NCBI GenBank assembly: GCA_903912585.1
Contig: CAIWHY010000298.1
Coordinates: 1-15,228, forward strand
Reading direction: 5' to 3'
From: an uncultured Thermoleophilia bacterium
GTDB lineage: Bacteria; Actinomycetota; Thermoleophilia; UBA2241
DNA: 15,228 nucleotides
Shown here: piece by piece, positions 1 to 7,583 of the stretch
How the letters are laid out: every line of letters starts with the position of its first letter
Position numbering within the stretch: position 1 is the stretch's first letter
Notes under the pieces: generated by a model
What the model saw: only the letters and a program-made list of their open reading frames with translations
What the model was told of the DNA's origin: nothing
Database searches by the model: none
Translations under genes and position numbers: made by a program

Positions 1-164
1 AGGCCCGGGACTACTTCGAGGGCGCCCTGCCCACCAGCCCCCAGGCCGCCATCCTGAAGGACGGCCAGCTGCTGCACCTCATGCAGCGCTCGGATTTCCT
101 GGGCCGCAGCCCCGAGGAGATCGCCCTTACCCTGGGCAAGGCCTACGAACGGGTTCTGGCCTGA
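1..164 (+). CDS. Bacilliredoxin BrxA/BrxB family protein, C-terminal part
   Basis: Only the last 53 codons lie in the window, read from base 3 to the TGA at 162-164; the start is upstream. The readable tail has ARDYFEG, then TSPQAAILKDGQLLHL, then RSPEEIALTL, which matches the C-terminal thioredoxin-fold segment of the BrxA/BrxB (YphP/YqiW, DUF1094) family. Family members reduce mixed disulfides between bacillithiol and cytoplasmic proteins, using an N-terminal CGC motif that is not visible here. The Pro in TSPQAA sits where thioredoxin folds carry their cis-Pro loop. Sixteen bases separate the stop from the next start on the same strand, so cotranscription is likely. The family call is fairly sure; the physiological thiol partner is inferred from the family. 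Confidence 0.8.
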   Translation, partial: ARDYFEGALPTSPQAAILKDGQLLHLMQRSDFLGRSPEEIALTLGKAYERVLA

Positions 165-180
165 TAACTTGGGGGAGTCC

Positions 181-1545
181 ATGAGCTCCCCCCGCCGCCT
201 CTCGATCCTGCTGCTGCTCGCGCTGCCCCTGGCGGCCCAGGCGCCGCCTCTGCCGGCGCTGGTGGAGGAGCTTGAGTCCTCCAGCCTGGCCCTGCCCATC
301 CGGGTGGACCTGTCCGCCCTGCTGAGACAGGTCGAGGCTCAGGTGCCCCTCTCGCCGCCCAACATCGAGACCTGGGCGGAGATCAAGGGCAAGCCTCGGG
401 CCTACTTCCGCTTCAACCTGATCCGGGAGCCGCTGCAGGTGCAGATGAAGGACGCCCAGCTCTCGCTGCGCATGGTGGCCAATTTCGGCATGGATGTGGG
501 CCTGCGGACCCTGGGCAACCACTACACCGTGATGGGGTCCTGCGGGCGCAGCCCGGAGCCGCCCCGCCGGGTGCTGCTGGACCTCAAGACCGAGCTCGGG
601 ATCCTCCCGGGCTGGGGCGTGGCCCTGCGCCAGACGGCCTTCGAGGTGACTCCCCTGAACACCTGCGAGATCACCTTCCTCGGCTTCGACATCACGAACC
701 AGGTGACCGCCGGCATGAAGGACAACCTCGCGGCGGGCACGGAAGCCCTGGCCCAGCTGGTTCGCGAGAACGCCCTCGCCCGCCAGAAGGCCCAGGAAGC
801 GTGGAACCTCTTCAGCCAGCCCATCGAGCTGCGGAAGGACCTCTACCTGCTGTTCCAGCCCCGGCGCATCCGCATCGCCCCGCTGGTCACCCAGGGCCGG
901 ACCCTGGTCATCACTCCGGAGATCGAGGCCCTGCCCCGGCTGGTACTGGGGGCGAAGCCCGTGGTCGTGGCCACGCCGCTGCCGGACCTCGAGCTGAACG
1001 CCAGCCCCAGGCCCGGGTTCCGGCTCCGGGTCGAGGCCGAGCTCTCCTACGTCCACGCCACCCAGCAGCTGATCGCGGAGGTGGTGGGCAAGACCTTCGA
1101 CACGGACAAGGGCCGCTTCGAGATCACCTCGGCCCGGGTCTGGGGAGACCAGGGCCGGGCCCTGCTGGAGATCGGCGTCAAGGGCCGCGTCACAGGCAAG
1201 GTCACGCTGTCGGGACGGCCCGTCTCCGATCCGGCCACCAGCTCCCTGCGGCTGGCCGACCTGGACTTCACCCTGGCCAGCCAGAGCTGGCTGACCCGGA
1301 TGGGGGTCTGGCTCAACCACTCGGGCCTGCAGAAGCTGCTGGTGGAGAAGGCCCACTTCCTCATGGACCAGCAGTTCCAGGGCCTGCGCGAGGCCGTGCA
1401 GGCCGGCCTCAACCGCCCCCTGGCGCCCAACCTCATGCTCAGCGGCAGCTTGAAGGCCTTCAAGGTCGCGGCGCTGACCACGGGGCCCGAGTCCTTCAAG
1501 TCCCAGGCGTACCTGGAGGGCGAGGTCCAGGTGGACATGAAGTAG
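181..1545 (+). CDS. DUF4403-type secreted protein
   Basis: A 454-residue protein. I chose the ATG at 181 because GGGGGAG at 171-177 is well placed as a ribosome site; an in-frame TTG at 169 would add only four residues. Residues 1-20 form a signal peptide: basic SSPRR, hydrophobic ILLLLALPLA, then AQA before PP, so export to the periplasm or cell envelope is expected. The mature part begins with the ALPIRVDLSALLRQVE pattern typical of the DUF4403 family (PF14356) and continues as alternating beta-rich segments over the full length. Family function is unknown; the fold resembles lipid-binding tubular proteins, so envelope lipid handling is only a guess. It is 19 bases upstream of the CoA-transferase gene on the same strand. 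No catalytic motif is visible. Confidence 0.75.
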   Translation: MSSPRRLSILLLLALPLAAQAPPLPALVEELESSSLALPIRVDLSALLRQVEAQVPLSPPNIETWAEIKGKPRAYFRFNLIREPLQVQMKDAQLSLRMVANFGMDVGLRTLGNHYTVMGSCGRSPEPPRRVLLDLKTELGILPGWGVALRQTAFEVTPLNTCEITFLGFDITNQVTAGMKDNLAAGTEALAQLVRENALARQKAQEAWNLFSQPIELRKDLYLLFQPRRIRIAPLVTQGRTLVITPEIEALPRLVLGAKPVVVATPLPDLELNASPRPGFRLRVEAELSYVHATQQLIAEVVGKTFDTDKGRFEITSARVWGDQGRALLEIGVKGRVTGKVTLSGRPVSDPATSSLRLADLDFTLASQSWLTRMGVWLNHSGLQKLLVEKAHFLMDQQFQGLREAVQAGLNRPLAPNLMLSGSLKAFKVAALTTGPESFKSQAYLEGEVQVDMK

Positions 1546-1564
1546 GCTGGAGCCGGAGATCCCG

Positions 1565-2683
1565 ATGCTCAACCCCCTTTCCCACTTCCGGGTCGTGGAC
1601 CTGTCCTGCGTGCTGGCGGGTCCCTTCGCCACGCAGCTGCTGGCGGACTTCGGGGCTGAGGTGCAGAAGCTGGAGCCGCCAGGCGGCGACCCCACCCGGG
1701 GCTGGGGGCCTCCCTTCGAAGATGGTGAGGAAGGCGAGAGCGCCTACTTCCGCTGCGCCAACCGGGGCAAGGTCAGCCGCACCATCGACCTCCACTCCGA
1801 CGAAGGCCGCGAGGTCCTCTTCGAACTATTGAAGGACGCCGACGTGCTGGTGGAGAACTTCCGCTCGGACAGCGCGGACCGCCTGGGCCTGGGCTGGAAG
1901 CGGCTCCACGCGAAGTTTCCTAAGCTGATCCTGGCCTCGGTGCGCGGCTTCGCCTCCGACGTGACTGCCTCCCGCCGGGCCGGCTACGACTTCATCATCC
2001 AGGCGGAGAGCGGCTGGATGGACATCACCGGCGAGCCCGAGGGTCGGCCCATGAAGGTGGGCGTGGCCCTGGTCGATGTGCTGGCGGGCCTCTACTGCGC
2101 CAACGGCATCCAGGCGGCCCTGCTCCACCGCGAGCGCACCGGCGAGGCCATCCACATCGAGGTGCCGCTCATGGAGGCGGCCCTGGCAGGCCTGGTGAAC
2201 GTCGCCGCCGGCTCGCTGATGACCGGCGAACCTCCGCAGCGCTGGGGCAACGCCCATCCCCAGATCGTGCCCTACCAGTCCTTCCGCTGCAGTGACGGGG
2301 ACGTGGCCATCGGCATCGGCAGCGACCGGCAGTTTGAGGTGCTGGCCATGTGGCTGGACCTCGACCTGGAGACCCGGCCAGACTGGCGCAAGAACCGCGG
2401 CCGGGTGCGGGACCGGGTAGAGCTCGTGGCCCTCATCGAAGCGCGCACCCAGGGCAGCACCGTGGTCGAAGTGCTGGAGATGTGCGCCGCCAACGCCATC
2501 CCCGCCAGCCCGGTCCGCAGCGTGGACGAGGTGCTCTTCCGCAAGGGCGGCGAGCTGCACAACCTGCTGCAGCCCCTCTTCGACTCCGACACCCACACCA
2601 TGGTCCCCACCCTGGCCTCGCCCATCCTCCTGAATGGGGAGCGGGCCTGCGCACCCCTGCCCCCGCCGCGGCGGAAGCCGTGA
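1565..2683 (+). CDS. CaiB/BaiF family (class III) CoA-transferase
   Basis: A 372-residue enzyme of the class III CoA-transferase family, which moves CoA between carboxylic acids (formyl-CoA/oxalate, carnitine, bile acids or branched acyl substrates) through an aspartyl-CoA thioester. Seen in the sequence: the N-terminal RVVDLSCVLAGPFATQLLADFGAEVQKLE block (written here as family landmarks RVVDLS at 9-14 and LADFGAEV at 26-33), VLVENFR at 94-100, and the GRPMKVGVALVDVLAG block at 160-175, whose Asp171 aligns with the catalytic Asp of formyl-CoA transferase. Length fits the family, which is usually about 380-430 and forms an interlocked dimer. GGAG at 1555-1558 supports the ATG at 1565. The substrate cannot be told from sequence. 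Its stop overlaps the next GTG start, so the two are translationally coupled. Confidence 0.92.
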   Translation: MLNPLSHFRVVDLSCVLAGPFATQLLADFGAEVQKLEPPGGDPTRGWGPPFEDGEEGESAYFRCANRGKVSRTIDLHSDEGREVLFELLKDADVLVENFRSDSADRLGLGWKRLHAKFPKLILASVRGFASDVTASRRAGYDFIIQAESGWMDITGEPEGRPMKVGVALVDVLAGLYCANGIQAALLHRERTGEAIHIEVPLMEAALAGLVNVAAGSLMTGEPPQRWGNAHPQIVPYQSFRCSDGDVAIGIGSDRQFEVLAMWLDLDLETRPDWRKNRGRVRDRVELVALIEARTQGSTVVEVLEMCAANAIPASPVRSVDEVLFRKGGELHNLLQPLFDSDTHTMVPTLASPILLNGERACAPLPPPRRKP

Positions 2684-3075
2684 GAGCCGCCCCGCGCCTG
2701 GTCCCCGTGGGGGCCCGGAAACCGAACCAGCTGGCCGAGGCCCGCCTCCGGCAGGCCTGGCGTTTCGTCATGGGCCCTGCCCTGGCCGACCGCACCCGCC
2801 TCCTGCGGGTGGAGCGGGAGGTCCTCGTCATCGGCTGCTGGGAGCTCACCCGGATCGCCGCCTTGCGCGAGGCCTCCCTCGCCGTCTGGCCCCAGATGCG
2901 GGACCGCATCCACCGCGCCCTGCGCCTGTCCCTCCGCGGCATCCAGATCGTGCCCTGTGATCCTCCGGTCCCCACCCCGACCCTGCCCCAGGATCCCGAT
3001 CCCCTCCGACGGGCCCTGCTCCTGCTGGAAACCCGCCACCAGGAGCGGGTCCGCCTCGGCCTCGAAGCGGAGTAG
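2680..3075 (+). CDS. DciA/DUF721-like protein (possible helicase-loading factor)
   Basis: A 131-residue protein starting at a GTG that overlaps the CoA-transferase stop (GTGA at 2680-2683). Reading frame and codon use support this start over longer in-frame extensions inside the upstream gene. Residues 19-75 show the DUF721 pattern: LRQAWRFVMGPALADRTRLL, then a hydrophobic strand VLVIGCWELTRIAALRE, then WPQMRDRIHRAL. Known DciA proteins bind DnaB and help load the replicative helicase, usually in bacteria that lack DnaC or DnaI. Here the C-terminal 45 residues are Pro-rich and then helical, with no clear second domain. The domain assignment comes from motif recognition and is weaker than for the neighbours; a short hypothetical with this fold is the alternative. 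Confidence 0.6.
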   Translation: MRAAPRLVPVGARKPNQLAEARLRQAWRFVMGPALADRTRLLRVEREVLVIGCWELTRIAALREASLAVWPQMRDRIHRALRLSLRGIQIVPCDPPVPTPTLPQDPDPLRRALLLLETRHQERVRLGLEAE

Positions 3076-3117
3076 CACTGGACCCCCCCCGGGGATTCGA
3101 GTACAGTCAAACCTTCG

Positions 3118-3195
<78 letters not shown>

Positions 3196-3206
3196 TCGTC
3201 TTCCCG

Positions 3207-3467
3207 CTACTCCAGCCCGAGCAGCCGCGCGTACGCCTCCGGGTTGTAGCCGACGATGAAGTCCTCGCCGATGCGCGCGAAGGGGAACGCGGCCGCGTTG
3301 TGGGCCACCATCTCGTCCTGGATGTGGTCCTGCACGTCCTTCTCCGCCAGGTCGTAGTCGATGTAGGTGTACTTGACCTGTTTGTCGTCGAGGTAGGCCT
3401 TGGCCTTCCGGCACCACGGGCAGGTGCTGAGGGTGTACAGCGAGACGGTCTTGGTCTGTTCGGGCAT
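3207..3467 (-). CDS. Glutaredoxin-like protein, dithiol CPWC site
   Basis: An 86-residue glutaredoxin-fold protein. The start is placed at the ATG at 3467 because GGAGG lies 8 bases upstream; an in-frame ATG at 3482 would put that ribosome site inside the gene. The active site is C16-P-W-C19 in STCPWCRKAKAYL, followed by a strand-helix pattern and AAFPFARIGEDFIVGY, where FP supplies the cis-proline of the thiol-binding groove. Its expected role is reduction of disulfides or glutathione-type mixed disulfides in the cytoplasm; the short length resembles NrdH/YruB-type glutaredoxins. It follows a paralogue on the same strand, separated by 53 bases, so the two probably form an operon. It converges on the tRNA-Pro gene. 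Confidence 0.88.
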   Translation of the reverse strand: MPEQTKTVSLYTLSTCPWCRKAKAYLDDKQVKYTYIDYDLAEKDVQDHIQDEMVAHNAAAFPFARIGEDFIVGYNPEAYARLLGLE

Positions 3468-3520
3468 GCGATGGTCCTCCATCCGCGACGGTTCAGGTGC
3501 TCCTGCGCAGCCGGCTCAGG

Positions 3521-3787
3521 CTAGGCGCGCTTGAGCAGTTGCGCAAAGGTCTCAGGGTCGTAGCCTTTCACCACGTGCGCGCCGATCTTGACGTAGGGGA
3601 AGCCATCGGCGCCGTGCTCCTTCATCTCGGCGCCGATCTTGCGCTGCAGGTCGGGGCCGGCCGTATCGTACTCGATTGCGTAGAAGGGGATGCGGCGCTC
3701 CTCGAAGTAGGCCTTGGCCTTGCGGCTCCAGCCGCAGGTGGTGAGCGAGTAGATCGTCACTGGTGGTGTCGCCGGTGCTGTGGTCAT
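3521..3787 (-). CDS. Glutaredoxin-like paralogue with CGWS active site
   Basis: An 88-residue paralogue of the downstream CPWC protein, sharing the RKAKAY motif after the active site and the FPYVKIG / VKGYDPE C-terminal block. The redox motif is C18-G-W-S21, so the resolving cysteine is replaced by serine. Class II monothiol glutaredoxins carry CGFS and bind Fe-S clusters with glutathione, but they are usually longer and have a TVPQVF-type block that is not seen here. This may therefore be a monothiol variant that arose inside the small dithiol family. GGAGG about 9 bases upstream of the ATG at 3787 supports the start. Fold confidence is high; a function in thiol exchange or cluster transfer is inference. 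Confidence 0.85.
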   Translation of the reverse strand: MTTAPATPPVTIYSLTTCGWSRKAKAYFEERRIPFYAIEYDTAGPDLQRKIGAEMKEHGADGFPYVKIGAHVVKGYDPETFAQLLKRA

Positions 3788-3827
3788 CGCAGAGTGCCTC
3801 CGCGCGTCGGTCGTTTCGTTCCTCCCT

Positions 3828-3833
3828 CATATA
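3828..3833 (-). promoter_or_regulatory. Possible -10 box for the glutaredoxin pair
   Basis: TATATG on the - strand stands out in very GC-rich DNA about 40 bases ahead of the CGWS gene start. No convincing -35 box is seen 17 bases further upstream, so this is a weak call based on one element. Confidence 0.3.
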
Positions 3834-3937
3834 CCCGCGAGCAATCGAGCTCAGGTGGAGGGCGACCCGACGGCGCGGCGCGGCGGAGGGCAGCGCGGGA
3901 CACTCGCCGCGGCCAGACCCGGCGGCGCGCGCCCGGC

Positions 3938-4411
3938 CTAGTCGAGCGGCACGATGCGCGGCACGGCCCGGCCGGCCTTGACGGCGACCAGCGCGCAGGT
4001 GCGCGCGCGCCCGAAGCGCGCCTGCCCCGCCGAGCCGGGGTTGAGGAACAGCGTCTGCTCGCGCCACTCGATCGCCGCGCGGTGGCTGTGGCCGCTGATC
4101 ACGAGGTCGAAGCCCTCGGCCACGGGGTCGTGCCGGTTCATGAGGTCGGCGCCGATGTGACAGAGGAGCACGCGCAGGCCGGCGATCTCGGCACTGACCT
4201 CCCAGGGGAGGTCGAAGCGCGGGTCCGGGCGGTCGGTGTTGCCGGCGACGGCGGTCAGCGGCGCCAGCTTCCTGAGGCGCGCGAGGATCGCCGGGTCGTT
4301 GACATCGCCGGCGTGCACGATGTGCGCGGCGCCGGCAAACAGCTCGTCGAGCTTGGGGTCGTAGTAGCCGTGCGTGTCGCTCACCACGCCGATGAAGGGG
4401 TCCGCGCTCAC
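3938..4411 (-). CDS. YfcE/MJ0936-type metallophosphoesterase
   Basis: A 157-residue calcineurin-like phosphoesterase of the short YfcE type (PF12850). All metal-site motifs are visible in order: VVSDTHG (Asp11, His13), HAGDVND (Asp36), VAGNTDRP, LLCHIG and ISGHSHRA. They ligand a di-metal centre, usually Mn or Fe, that hydrolyses phosphodiesters; members act on bis-pNPP or cyclic nucleotides in vitro, and the true substrate is unknown. The start is GTG at 4411. No Shine-Dalgarno is seen, but a TAGTAT -10 box ends 6 bases upstream, which suggests a leaderless mRNA. The gene diverges from the SDR gene with only 41 bases between them, so their promoters overlap. Length is normal for the family. 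Confidence 0.9.
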   Translation of the reverse strand: MSADPFIGVVSDTHGYYDPKLDELFAGAAHIVHAGDVNDPAILARLRKLAPLTAVAGNTDRPDPRFDLPWEVSAEIAGLRVLLCHIGADLMNRHDPVAEGFDLVISGHSHRAAIEWREQTLFLNPGSAGQARFGRARTCALVAVKAGRAVPRIVPLD

Positions 4412-4452
4412 GGTGCGATACTATCGTGCGCAGCGACGACGGAGGGCGACGG
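4412..4452. promoter_or_regulatory. Divergent promoter with CGATACTATCG palindrome
   Basis: The 41-base gap between the phosphoesterase and SDR genes contains the palindrome CGATACTATCG at 4416-4426. On the - strand it supplies TAGTAT (4418-4423) exactly 6 bases before the GTG at 4411. On the + strand TACTAT (4419-4424) could serve as -10 for the SDR gene, whose ribosome site GGAGGG is at 4441-4446. The two -10 boxes overlap almost completely, so the genes would compete for polymerase. No good -35 is seen on either side. Confidence 0.45.
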
Positions 4453-5184
4453 ATGAAGGGTCTGGCCGGCAAGAGAGTCGTGGTCACCGGCGGCTCCAGC
4501 GGCATCGGCGCGGCGGCGGCGCAGCGGTTCCGCGACGAAGGCGCCGAGGTGATCGTGCTGGCGCGGCGCCCGGGTCCCGGCGGCATCGCCTGCGACGTGA
4601 GCGACCGCGACCAGGTGCAGCAAGCCTTCGCGCTCGTCGGCGACCTCGACGTGCTGATCAACAACGCCGGGCTCAGCGTGCGCAACCCGGCGCTCGACAT
4701 CGCGGCCGAGCAGTGGGACGAGGTGGTCGCCACCAACCTCAGCGGCGCCTTCTGGGCGGCGCAGGCCGCCGGCCGGCTCATGCTCAAGGGGCGCGGCGGC
4801 GTGATCATCAACACGGCCTCGACCAATGCCCTGGTCGGCTATCGCTACTACGCCGACTACAACGCCACCAAGGCCGGGCTCGTCGCTCTGACGAAGTCGC
4901 TCGCCCTCGAGTGGGCGCCGAAGGTGCGCGTCAACGCCGTGTGCCCTGGCTACGTGCTCACGCCGATGCAGGAGGCCGAGTACACGCCCGAGATGCTGGC
5001 GGAGGTCAACGGCCGGATCCCCCTCGGGCGCCATGCGGCGCCCGAGGAGATCGCCGGCCTCTTCGCTTACCTCGCCTCGGACGAGGCCACCTACTTCACC
5101 GGCGCCGTGATCGTGATGGACGGCGGCGAGACCGCCGGCAGCGTGATCAGCGGGCCGGGCGGCCCCGGCGGCCCGGGGGCGTGA
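4453..5184 (+). CDS. SDR family NAD(P)-dependent oxidoreductase
   Basis: A 243-residue classical short-chain dehydrogenase/reductase. The ATG at 4453 is chosen because GGAGGG lies 6 bases upstream; a GTG at 4426 is in frame but falls inside the promoter region. Motifs: VTGGSSGIG at 11-19 binding the dinucleotide, NNAG at 70-73, Asn95, and the catalytic Ser123, Tyr136 and Lys140 in the order Asn-Ser-Tyr-Lys. The CDVSDRD stretch after strand 3 fits the adenine pocket. The C-terminal MDGGETAGSV is typical and is followed by a Gly-Pro repeat tail (GPGGPGGPGA) that family members normally lack. The substrate is unknown. Its stop overlaps the next GTG (GTGA at 5181-5184), so it is translationally coupled to the membrane protein. 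Confidence 0.9.
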   Translation: MKGLAGKRVVVTGGSSGIGAAAAQRFRDEGAEVIVLARRPGPGGIACDVSDRDQVQQAFALVGDLDVLINNAGLSVRNPALDIAAEQWDEVVATNLSGAFWAAQAAGRLMLKGRGGVIINTASTNALVGYRYYADYNATKAGLVALTKSLALEWAPKVRVNAVCPGYVLTPMQEAEYTPEMLAEVNGRIPLGRHAAPEEIAGLFAYLASDEATYFTGAVIVMDGGETAGSVISGPGGPGGPGA

Positions 5185-5852
5185 TCGCCGAGCCGCAGTG
5201 GAAGGTCAAGACCGCCCCGGAGTCGCGGCGGGCGGTCTTCGCGGCCGCCGTGGTCGTCATCGCCGGCCAGGCGTGGGTGGCGCGCAGCCTGCGCCTGGAC
5301 CCGTTCTGGCTGCTGCCGGCGATCTCCACCGTCCTGCTCGTGGCGTCGATCGCCGTGTACGAGAGCCAGGACGAGCCGGGGCGCACGGCGCGGGCGCTCA
5401 CCTTCGCCTTCAACGCCGTGCTCGTCCTCGCCAACGCCGTGAGCCTGGTCCTGCTCGTGCGCGGCGTCTTCCTCGGCTCCAGCCTCCGGCCGCCGGCGCT
5501 GCTGTTCGCCGGACTCGCCCTGTGGATCGTCAACGTCGCCGTGTTCGCGCTGCTGTACTGGGAGATGGACGGCTGCGGGCCGGAGGCGCGCGCCGCCGGC
5601 TACCCCGACGACTACCCCGACTTCGTCTTCCCGCAGCAGCAGTCCGACCAGCAGGGGCTTGCCCCGGCCACGTGGAAGCCGACCTTCTACGACTACCTCT
5701 ACCTCTCGCTCACGGCCTCGATCGCCTTCTCGCCCACCGACGCGATGCCGTACACGCGGCGGGCCAAGTTCGCGATGGGCGTCGAGCACCTGCTCTCGTT
5801 CGCGACGCTGGCCGTGATCGTCGCGCGTGCCGTCAACATCGCGCACGGGTGA
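5181..5852 (+). CDS. Membrane protein with channel-like pore region (DUF1345-like)
   Basis: A 223-residue integral membrane protein starting at a GTG that overlaps the SDR stop. Hydrophobic segments lie near 19-36, 42-60, 74-97, 105-126 and 200-220. Between the last two is a semi-hydrophobic stretch (171-187, DYLYLSLTASIAFSPTD) followed by AMPYT, laid out like the pore helix and filter of a two-helix ion channel, but with FSPTD where potassium channels have GYGD. The pattern resembles DUF1345 and related uncharacterised membrane proteins; the precise family name is uncertain. The LYWEMDGCGPEARAAG segment after the fourth helix is probably cytoplasmic. The overlap with the dehydrogenase suggests coexpression, but no joint role is known. 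Confidence 0.75.
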   Translation: MIAEPQWKVKTAPESRRAVFAAAVVVIAGQAWVARSLRLDPFWLLPAISTVLLVASIAVYESQDEPGRTARALTFAFNAVLVLANAVSLVLLVRGVFLGSSLRPPALLFAGLALWIVNVAVFALLYWEMDGCGPEARAAGYPDDYPDFVFPQQQSDQQGLAPATWKPTFYDYLYLSLTASIAFSPTDAMPYTRRAKFAMGVEHLLSFATLAVIVARAVNIAHG

Positions 5853-6112
5853 CGCGAGACGGCTCTACGCGTCCGCCCACGTAGCGGAACGTCCCATTTA
5901 GCCCGGAGTGATCTGAGACGAGTCTATGGTTAGACGACTCGCAGCGCAGGTCAGCCAGCCTGATGCGCTGCGGGTCGTCACTGGTGTGGGGATCGGGCGG
6001 CTCGATCGGGCCGAGGAGCAGGCCGACAAGCAGTGCCGACCCGCCTCCCCCGCCGTGCCGTCCCCCCGGTCCTGTAGGCTGACCACTCCGGCACCGATCT
6101 GGGGGACCGACC
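5853..6112. other. Intergenic region with a small hairpin
   Basis: This is a 260-base gap between the membrane protein and rmuC, and I see no convincing gene in it. At 5919-5941 an imperfect inverted repeat has arms CGAGTCTA and TAGACGACTCG around the loop TGGT; the inner GTCTA/TAGAC pairs perfectly. It lacks a T-run, so it is not an obvious intrinsic terminator. A Pro/Gly-rich open frame on the - strand has no supported start and is not called. Confidence 0.5.
6070..6083 (+). promoter_or_regulatory. Possible -10 region for rmuC
   Basis: TCCTGTAGGCTGAC contains a TANNNT -10 box (TAGGCT, 6075-6080) 32 bases before the rmuC start. Nearly the same 14-mer, with one change, occurs at 12179-12192 ahead of the unknown + strand gene, which argues weakly for a shared promoter type. 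There is no clear -35. Confidence 0.35.
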
Positions 6113-7504
6113 ATGTCCGCAGCACCTTCCTGGGCGCTTCTGGCGCTCATCGTCGTCGCCATCTGCCTGATAGTCGTCGTGCTGGTGCGCCCCGCCGAGG
6201 CGCCCAAGGGCGGGGCGCTGCGCGACGAGCTGCGCGCCGGCCGCGAAGAGGCGAGCCAGGCGGCCCGCGCCTCCCGCGAGGAGTTGCAGAGGAGCCTCGC
6301 CGCGGCCAACGAGACGCTGGCGGCGACGCTCGCCGGCATGGGCGCGGTCCAGCGCACCCAGCTCGAGGGCGTCACCAAGCGCCTGCAGGAGCTGGCCGAC
6401 TCCAACCGCGCCTCGCTCGAGCAAGTGCGCGCCACCGTCGACCTGCGCTTCCGCGAGCTCCAGGAGGGCAACGAGAAGAAGCTCGAGGAGATGCGCAAGA
6501 CCGTGGACGAGAAGCTCCACGTGACGCTCGAGAAGCGCCTCGGCGAGTCGTTCAAGCTGGTCAGCGATCAGCTCGAATCGGTGCAGAAGGGCCTCGGCGA
6601 GATGCAGGCCCTGGCCACCGGCGTCGGCGACCTCAAGCGCGTGCTCACCAACGTCAAGGCGCGTGGCACCTGGGCGGAGGTGCAGCTCGAGGCGCTGCTC
6701 GACCAGATCCTCGCGCCCGGCCAATACGCGAAGAACGTGCACGTCAAGAAGGGGTCGGCCGAGATGGTCGAGTTCGCGGTCAAGCTCCCCGGCCCCAAGG
6801 ACGAGCCCGACACCTGCGTCTGGCTGCCGATCGACTCCAAGTTCCCGCAGGAAGATTACGTGCGTATCCAGGAGGCGGCGGAGCTGGGCGACCCGGTCGC
6901 CGCCCAGAAGGCCACGGAGGCGCTCGCCCGGGCCATCAAGCTGGCGGCTCTGGACATCCACAACAAGTACCTCGACCCGCCCCACACCACCGACTTCGCG
7001 CTGCTGTTCCTCGGCACCGAGGGCCTCTACGCCGAGGTCCTTCGGCAGCCGGCGCTGGTGGAGGACCTGCAGCAGCGCCTGCGGATCGTGGTCGCCGGCC
7101 CCACTACGCTGGCGGCGCTGCTGAGCAGCCTGCGCATGGGCTTCCAGACGCTGGCCATCGAGCAGCAGGCGGCGGAGGTCTGGCGCGTCCTCGGGGCGGT
7201 CAAGAGCGAGTTCGCCAAGTTCGGCGAGGTGCTCGACAGGGTCAAGAAGCAGCTCGACACAGCCTCGCGCACGATCGAGAAGACCGGGGCGCGCACCCGC
7301 GCCATGGAGCGCAAGCTGAGGTCCGTGGAGCAGCTCAGCGACGAGGAGTCTGTGGCCGTATTCGGCGCCGCCGACTTGTTCGAACCGGCGGAGCCGGAGG
7401 ACGAGGACGAGCAGGACGGCGAAGGGGACGAGGACGGACCCTCCGCAGACAGGACCGAAGGCGGGTCGTCAGAGGCGCCCGATCCATTTCATGATCATCT
7501 CTGA
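6113..7504 (+). CDS. rmuC: DNA recombination protein RmuC
   Basis: A 463-residue RmuC-family protein. Residues 7-25 form one N-terminal membrane anchor (WALLALIVVAICLIVVVLV), residues about 35-180 are a long charged coiled coil, and about 165-420 form the RmuC domain (PF02646). Recognisable blocks are RGTWAEVQLEALLDQIL, the strongly conserved WLPIDSKFPQEDY, and FLGTEGLYAEVL with PTTLAALLSSLRMGF. RmuC limits DNA inversions and short-repeat rearrangements in E. coli and has a predicted restriction-like nuclease fold. The acidic tail (EPEDEDEQDGEGDEDG) is an extension after the domain. GGGGGAC at 6101-6107 is the likely ribosome site. It converges with the parE-like gene, leaving 79 bases between the stops. 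Confidence 0.96.
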   Translation: MSAAPSWALLALIVVAICLIVVVLVRPAEAPKGGALRDELRAGREEASQAARASREELQRSLAAANETLAATLAGMGAVQRTQLEGVTKRLQELADSNRASLEQVRATVDLRFRELQEGNEKKLEEMRKTVDEKLHVTLEKRLGESFKLVSDQLESVQKGLGEMQALATGVGDLKRVLTNVKARGTWAEVQLEALLDQILAPGQYAKNVHVKKGSAEMVEFAVKLPGPKDEPDTCVWLPIDSKFPQEDYVRIQEAAELGDPVAAQKATEALARAIKLAALDIHNKYLDPPHTTDFALLFLGTEGLYAEVLRQPALVEDLQQRLRIVVAGPTTLAALLSSLRMGFQTLAIEQQAAEVWRVLGAVKSEFAKFGEVLDRVKKQLDTASRTIEKTGARTRAMERKLRSVEQLSDEESVAVFGAADLFEPAEPEDEDEQDGEGDEDGPSADRTEGGSSEAPDPFHDHL

Positions 7505-7583
7505 CGCAGAACCGGCGATTCGGCCGCGTTTCCCGGTCGCACCCACTCACAGATGAGCTTCTCGCCGCCGCTCGGCACGAGAC

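Noticed and set aside
801..1832. A 343-codon + strand frame rich in Pro, Arg and Gly
   Set aside because: It overlaps the DUF4403-type and CoA-transferase genes in another frame and shows low-complexity shadow composition.
3552..4826. A 424-codon - strand frame across several genes
   Set aside because: It runs through the phosphoesterase and glutaredoxin genes and antisense to the SDR gene, with no recognisable motif.
5919..5941. Hairpin after the membrane protein as an intrinsic terminator
   Set aside because: The stem is short and bulged, and no T-run follows on either strand.
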